The position numbers were made by a program, and so were the translations under genes. From Nodularia sphaerocarpa UHCC 0038 (GTDB taxonomy: Bacteria > Cyanobacteriota > Cyanobacteriia > Cyanobacteriales > Nostocaceae): DNA of 64,000 nt. The stretch lies in NCBI RefSeq assembly GCF_022376295.1, contig NZ_CP060140.1:2794356-2858355 (forward strand), in the 5' to 3' direction. Numbering within the stretch: the stretch's first letter is position 1; every line of letters starts with the position of its first letter. Of the stretch, positions 60,240 through 64,000 are shown piece after piece. The notes beneath the pieces are model-generated. The model did no database searches and was not told the DNA's origin. It saw nothing but the letters and a program-made list of their open reading frames with translations.

Positions 60240-60956
60240 ATGAGCAGCAATTTAGCCAGCAAATTACGTCTAGGTACTAAAAAAGCGCACACTATGGCAG
60301 AAAACGTGGGTTTTGTCAAGTGCTTTTTGAAAGGAGTAGTAGAGAAAAACTCTTACCGGAAATTAGTTGCGAACTTTTACTTCATCTACTCTGCGATGGA
60401 AGAGGAGATGCAAAAGCACCATCAGCACCCGATTCTAGCTAAAATTAACTTTCCCCAACTCAACCGTAAGCAGACCTTAGAACAAGACTTGAGTTACTAT
60501 TTTGGTGCAAACTGGCGGGAACAAATTCAGCTATCGCCAGCAGGTGAAGCTTATGTGCAACGCATCCGCGAAATCTCTCAAACAGCACCAGAATTATTAA
60601 TCGCCCATTCCTATACTCGTTATTTGGGTGATCTCTCCGGTGGTCAAATTCTCAAAAACATTGCGGTGACAGCAATGAACTTGTCTGAAAATCAAGGAAC
60701 TGCTTTTTACGAATTTGCCGATATTCCCGATGAGAAGGCATTTAAAGCCCAATACCGTCAAAATCTGGATGAATTACCTCTGGATGAAGCTACAGGCGAT
60801 CGCATTGTTGATGAAGCTAACGCCGCTTTTGGTATGAACATGAAGATGTTCCAGGAATTGGAAGGTAATTTGATCAAATCCATCGGTGTCATGCTGTTTA
60901 ACAGTCTCACACGCCGCCGCAATCGTGGCAACACCGAACTGGCTACGGCTGAATAA
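60240..60956 (+). CDS. ho1: Heme oxygenase (biliverdin-producing)
   Basis: 238-residue ferredoxin-dependent enzyme cleaving heme to biliverdin IXalpha, CO and Fe2+, the first step to phycobilins. The proximal heme ligand is His17 (RLGTKKAHTMAEN), the distal helix has YLGDLSGGQILKNIA (about 131-145), and AHSYTRYLGDLSGG is the family signature. The length and the C-terminal FNSLTRRRNRG are as in cyanobacterial HO1. ATG 60240 is the conserved start (MSSNLASKLR). Confidence 0.96.
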   Translation: MSSNLASKLRLGTKKAHTMAENVGFVKCFLKGVVEKNSYRKLVANFYFIYSAMEEEMQKHHQHPILAKINFPQLNRKQTLEQDLSYYFGANWREQIQLSPAGEAYVQRIREISQTAPELLIAHSYTRYLGDLSGGQILKNIAVTAMNLSENQGTAFYEFADIPDEKAFKAQYRQNLDELPLDEATGDRIVDEANAAFGMNMKMFQELEGNLIKSIGVMLFNSLTRRRNRGNTELATAE

Positions 60957-61002
60957 AAAGTCAACACTCAGGAGTGATTTTCATCACCCTTAAAATCAAA
61001 AT

Positions 61003-61159
61003 ACTAAACTCAACTTTATCCAGTCAAAGGGTTCCACTTGCATAATTTCTCAAAGCTTTCAATCCTGAACTGGGAACTTCCCCAAGTTCAAAGCCTTGAT
61101 AAATATGGGTTCCAGCCTATGGATTCACCATCAGGTAAATGGATAAAGTTGAGTTTAGT
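61003..61159. mobile_element. MITE-like element with 20-bp perfect terminal inverted repeats
   Basis: ACTAAACTCAACTTTATCCA (61003-61022) is perfectly inverted at 61140-61159. The 157 bases in total have no coding potential, and GGGTTCCA occurs twice inside. No unambiguous target-site duplication is visible. Could be an IS-derived miniature element. Confidence 0.65.
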
Positions 61160-61413
61160 TAACTAGGTCGGCGTAAATAAAGTTAACTAGCTAGGGTCGT
61201 CATTGGTCATTTGTCATTGGTCATTAGTAAGGGTTTCGGTCTTGTTTAGGAGTCGTAACATAGTTTGGTTTATTCATGCTTACCTACTTAACTGGCTGTC
61301 ACAATCAGACTTTGAAATATTCCTGACAAGTACAGTTAATATGTTTCATGGTGAACAAGTAAAAATATTGTGCTTGTAAAATATTTATATAAATAAACTT
61401 AAGGAATAACAAT

Positions 61414-62274
61414 ATGGAAGTTTTGTTTTGTTTTGATGGCAAGTATGAACAACACTTTGGAGCAGCTGTAACTTCCCTGATATTGAATAACCTAGATCAT
61501 CTAACAAAAGTCCATATAATAACTAAAAAAATTACCACTAACTTTCAGCAAAAAATTGACAAACTCAAGACAACAGCTAAAATTGATTTTTTGATTTATC
61601 AAGTAGAAGATGCAGAAGTTAAAAACTTAAAAGTCTCTCAACATATATCCTCGGCTGCATATTATAGATTACTAGCTCCTGACATTCTGCCAAATCATCT
61701 CAATAAAGTACTGTATCTTGATTCTGATTTAATTGTCAATGGTTCAATTCTGGAGCTATATAATTATGACATATCAAATTATGTCGTTGCAGCTCATGGA
61801 AAAAAAGTTGTCACCAACAAAAAAAGGCTAGAACTGAATAGCAACTACTATTTTAACTCTGGTGTCATGTTGATTAACTTAGAAACTTGGCGCAATCTGA
61901 ATATTGGGAAACAATGTATTGAACTTATTCGCAATCGTCCTGATATGATCAAACTATGGGATCAAGATGCTTTAAATAAAGTGATTGACGGTGATTTTTT
62001 GAATTTAGACCAAAAATGGAATTCATTGGTTGATTTATATGATGGTAATTCCCAGGCTAATGACCAATCAATGATAATTCATTTTATTGGCTCTTTAAAA
62101 CCGTGGCAAATATGGTGTATTAGTCCTGCAAAAGAACTTTACTGGTCATACTTGAAAAAATCACCTTGGTCAAATAGCATTCCAGAAATACCTAAAAATT
62201 CCAAACAAGTATTATCTGCAATAAAAGCAATTTTTAAACAGCTACAAAATTCCACAAAAGCAACGAAAAAATAA
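61414..62274 (+). CDS. Glycosyltransferase family 8 protein
   Basis: 286-residue retaining GT-A enzyme (galactosyl/glucosyltransferase group such as LgtC or glycogenin-like). It starts MEVLFCFDGKYEQHFGAAVT. SSAAYYRLLAPDILP precedes the DxD motif VLYLDSDLIVNGS (about 96-108). YYFNSGVMLINLETWR, WDQDALN and HFIGSLKPW (metal-binding His) follow in family order. The C-terminus is basic. It is AT-richer than its neighbours and flanked by repeats, hinting at later acquisition. Acceptor unknown. Confidence 0.9.
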   Translation: MEVLFCFDGKYEQHFGAAVTSLILNNLDHLTKVHIITKKITTNFQQKIDKLKTTAKIDFLIYQVEDAEVKNLKVSQHISSAAYYRLLAPDILPNHLNKVLYLDSDLIVNGSILELYNYDISNYVVAAHGKKVVTNKKRLELNSNYYFNSGVMLINLETWRNLNIGKQCIELIRNRPDMIKLWDQDALNKVIDGDFLNLDQKWNSLVDLYDGNSQANDQSMIIHFIGSLKPWQIWCISPAKELYWSYLKKSPWSNSIPEIPKNSKQVLSAIKAIFKQLQNSTKATKK

Positions 62275-62348
62275 GTAATATCAAAGGGATATAATCTGAC
62301 TTTTTCACAAACTGCCTTCGTTACCTTTAGAGGATGTTTAAAAAACAA

Positions 62349-62534
62349 TCCTGGCGACTAGAAGTCGCGGCTATACAAGCTAAACCCGCCTGCGCGGGTT
62401 AAAAACCTTAATGTTTCATTAGTCCACGCAGGTGGACTTCCCCACGGGAAGCCGCTACGCGTCCTGCCTGTGTAGTAGCGTATCGCCCTTGGCGTGGCGT
62501 AGCCATATTATATTCGCCCAAAACTTTTAAAACA
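62349..62534 (+). repeat. Interspersed repeat, copy 2 (CCTGGCGACTAGAAGTCGC ...)
   Basis: Same order of modules as 19264-19412, including the AACCCGCCTGCGCGGGTT hairpin and the end module TTCGCCCAAAACTTTTAAAAC. It has about 35 extra bases (ATCGCCCTTGGCGTGGCG region) inserted near the right end. Confidence 0.8.
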
Positions 62535-62708
62535 ACTTTAGACACTAAGAAAAGTTTTAGGAATCAATTTTTGAGCATTCCTATAGGATTTCAGTTTAGA
62601 ATAACTGAGTTAAACTTGAAAACCAGCTTAATATCAGTATGTATGGTGGTAAATATTATGTAAATATTAAAACTTGTCATACTGAGGAAATCTGGACAAA
62701 CCAAAATA

Positions 62709-63749
62709 ATGGCTACAAAAATTCCTGTTACAGTGATTACAGGCTTTTTAGGCAGTGGTAAAACTAGCTTAATTCGCCACCTACTACAAAACAACCAAGG
62801 CCGCCGCATTGCAGTTTTAGTCAACGAGTTTGGCGAACTGGGTATTGATGGTGAATTGTTAAAATCTTGTCAAATCTGCCCCGAAGATGAAGATGATGGC
62901 AGTAATATTTTTGAATTAACCAACGGCTGCTTATGTTGTACCGTGCAGGAAGAATTTTATCCCACGATGCAAGAATTAATCAAGCGGCGTGATAGCATTG
63001 ACTGTATTTTAATTGAAACTTCGGGTTTAGCTTTACCAAAACCGTTAATTAAAGCCTTTCGCTGGCAAGAAATTCGCGCTGCGGCTACAGTGGATGCGGT
63101 GATTACTGTGGTAGATTGTGAAGCAGTAGCATCAGGCACATTTGCTAGTAATCCAGAGGCGATCGCCGCCCAAAGACAAGCAGATGATAGTCTAGAACAT
63201 GAAACACCCTTGCAAGAACTGTTTGAAGACCAACTGGCTTGTGCAGATTTGGTGGTGTTGAATAAAACTGATTTAGTCGATATTGCCACAAAGCATCGAG
63301 TAGAGGAATTAATTAAGCAAGAATTGCCCAGAGTGGTGAAGATTGTGGCAAGCGATCGCGGTACACTCGATGCCTCTATCTTACTCGGATTCCAAGCCGC
63401 AGTGGAAGATGATTTAGATAGTCGTCCCAGCCATCACGACAGCGAAGAAGAACACGAACACGACGAAGAGATTACCTCAACTCACTTAATTTTAAACCGC
63501 ACCTTTGACCCAGAGAAACTGCAAGCACAACTGCAAAAACTCGCTCACCAACAAGAAATCTATCGGATTAAAGGCTTTGTCGCCGTAGCTAACAAACCCA
63601 TGCGCCTAGTAATGCAAGGTGTCGGAACTCGATTTGATAAATTTTATGACCGCCCCTGGAAACCACAAGAACTTCAACAAACCAGTTTAGTTTTCATTGG
63701 TCGTGATTTGAAATCTTCAGAAATCGAATCACAATTAGTCGCTTTATAA
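62709..63749 (+). CDS. CobW/COG0523 family GTPase (metal chaperone)
   Basis: 346-residue P-loop GTPase of the G3E group. Walker A is GFLGSGKTSL (about 10-19), VNEFGELGIDG (about 39-49), the metal-binding CxCC motif as NGCLCCTVQEEF (about 73-84), ETSGLALP, and the guanine motif VLNKTDL. A His/Glu/Asp-rich loop follows, SHHDSEEEHEHDEE (about 243-256), and a CobW C-terminal domain (about 260-340) with HLILNRTFDPEKL. Members deliver Zn, Co or other metals. No Zur-like palindrome is evident upstream. It is 13 bases before the ABA4-like gene. Confidence 0.92.
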   Translation: MATKIPVTVITGFLGSGKTSLIRHLLQNNQGRRIAVLVNEFGELGIDGELLKSCQICPEDEDDGSNIFELTNGCLCCTVQEEFYPTMQELIKRRDSIDCILIETSGLALPKPLIKAFRWQEIRAAATVDAVITVVDCEAVASGTFASNPEAIAAQRQADDSLEHETPLQELFEDQLACADLVVLNKTDLVDIATKHRVEELIKQELPRVVKIVASDRGTLDASILLGFQAAVEDDLDSRPSHHDSEEEHEHDEEITSTHLILNRTFDPEKLQAQLQKLAHQQEIYRIKGFVAVANKPMRLVMQGVGTRFDKFYDRPWKPQELQQTSLVFIGRDLKSSEIESQLVAL

Positions 63750-63762
63750 TCTTCCCAAATTT

Positions 63763-64000
63763 ATGAATATCTCTCAACTATTTGACATTGCTAACATTTT
63801 CGTTTTACCCTTTTGGGTGTTGATGATTTTCCTACCCAAGTGGAAATTGACACGGCGGGTAATGGAATCATATTTACCTTTTGTGGTGCTAGCTGGAGCA
63901 TATTTGTATTTATTTGTCAATAGCATTACACCAGAAAATGCGGCTGCTTTATCCAATCCCCAATTAGCCGATATTGCCCGATTTTTAGGTGATGAAACAG
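63763..64000 (+). CDS. ABA4-like family membrane protein (DUF4281), 3' end cut by window edge
   Basis: 79 complete codons are visible from ATG 63763 (MNISQLFDIANIFVLPFWVL). Two hydrophobic segments follow (about 10-25 and 40-55) with the family feature LPKWKLTRRVMES between them, matching the ABA4-like/DUF4281 proteins linked to neoxanthin/carotenoid metabolism in plants. The cyanobacterial function is not established. It is probably co-transcribed with the CobW-family gene. Confidence 0.8.
   Translation, partial: MNISQLFDIANIFVLPFWVLMIFLPKWKLTRRVMESYLPFVVLAGAYLYLFVNSITPENAAALSNPQLADIARFLGDET

Noticed and set aside
1..64000. tRNA, rRNA, tmRNA, RNase P or SRP RNA genes
   Set aside because: No matching T-arm, cloverleaf or conserved core sequences seen in the intergenic regions of either strand.

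Overview
The window is chromosomal DNA from a filamentous cyanobacterium, most likely a heterocyst former (Nostocales, Nostoc/Anabaena type). The evidence is the gene set (petG, cytochrome cM, glgC, heme oxygenase, COP23, a Mo-dependent nitrogenase C-terminal domain protein and a hormogonium-polysaccharide-like cluster), frequent HIP1 octamers (GCGATCGC), and many heptanucleotide tandem repeats (STRR). No rRNA, tRNA, CRISPR array, phage or intact transposase was seen. It is mainly a housekeeping region whose gaps are full of interspersed repeats.

Layout. 1-5000: a truncated GH13 amylase (-), glgC, a P-loop kinase-like protein and a DnaJ protein. 5100-9100 (-): prmA, a BASS transporter, a DUF3370 protein and a pyroglutamyl-peptidase-like protein. 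9160-12820: hisH, rsmD, petG (-, 37 aa), cytochrome cM and an ACT-domain malic enzyme. 12990-18340: a PstS-like protein, a creatininase family protein, a pentapeptide-repeat/nuclease fusion, a lipoprotein phosphatase, a cupin and a Mo-nitro_C protein with a start-less open frame ahead of it. 18900-23200: a small membrane protein, sdhA, a SnoaL-like secreted protein and a GDT1-family transporter behind a clear yybP-ykoY (Mn2+) riboswitch with a consensus promoter. 23400-28100: a TPR protein, a basic-tailed unknown, a homocysteine biosynthesis protein and an Rpn-type nuclease with a duplicated relic of itself. 28700-34400: pheT, YciI, a C39-like secreted protease with five 52-residue repeats, an SH3-like secreted protein and a small membrane protein. 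34700-44000: a nucleotidyltransferase fused to a degenerate phosphomannomutase domain, a DUF2887 protein, an ABC ATPase, an FAD monooxygenase, SSB and a PabA-PabB fusion. 44500-50040 (-): COP23, an M48 protease, DUF5331, a 2Fe-2S protein and cysK. 50440-58030 (-): two Uma2 nucleases, a 1-Cys peroxiredoxin, and a four-gene polysaccharide cluster (two GT4, one GT2, one HpsL-like polytopic protein). 58200-64000: glmM, heme oxygenase, a GT8, a CobW-family GTPase and a truncated ABA4-like gene.

Functional links. glgC (glycogen) and the amylase (alpha-glucan breakdown) are neighbours. glmM, the ManC-like fusion, the GT genes and HpsL suggest nucleotide-sugar and exopolysaccharide supply. petG and cytM are divergent photosynthesis/electron-transfer genes. 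The 2Fe-2S / DUF5331 / M48 / COP23 genes form a tight co-directional run.

The most distinctive feature is how often repeats have entered genes. STRRs or larger interspersed repeats supply the rsmD start codon, the stop codons or C-termini of cysK, a GT2, a GT4, a BASS transporter and an unknown protein, the linker of PabA-PabB, and a duplicated 56-residue segment of the M48 protease. The same repeat-derived peptide occurs in the M48 protease and in the GT4. Other points worth a second look are the GDT1 riboswitch with its visible switching hairpins, the pseudo-phosphomannomutase, the pentapeptide-DUF559-like fusion, a 32-codon leader ORF abutting the C39 gene, and two MITE-like elements.
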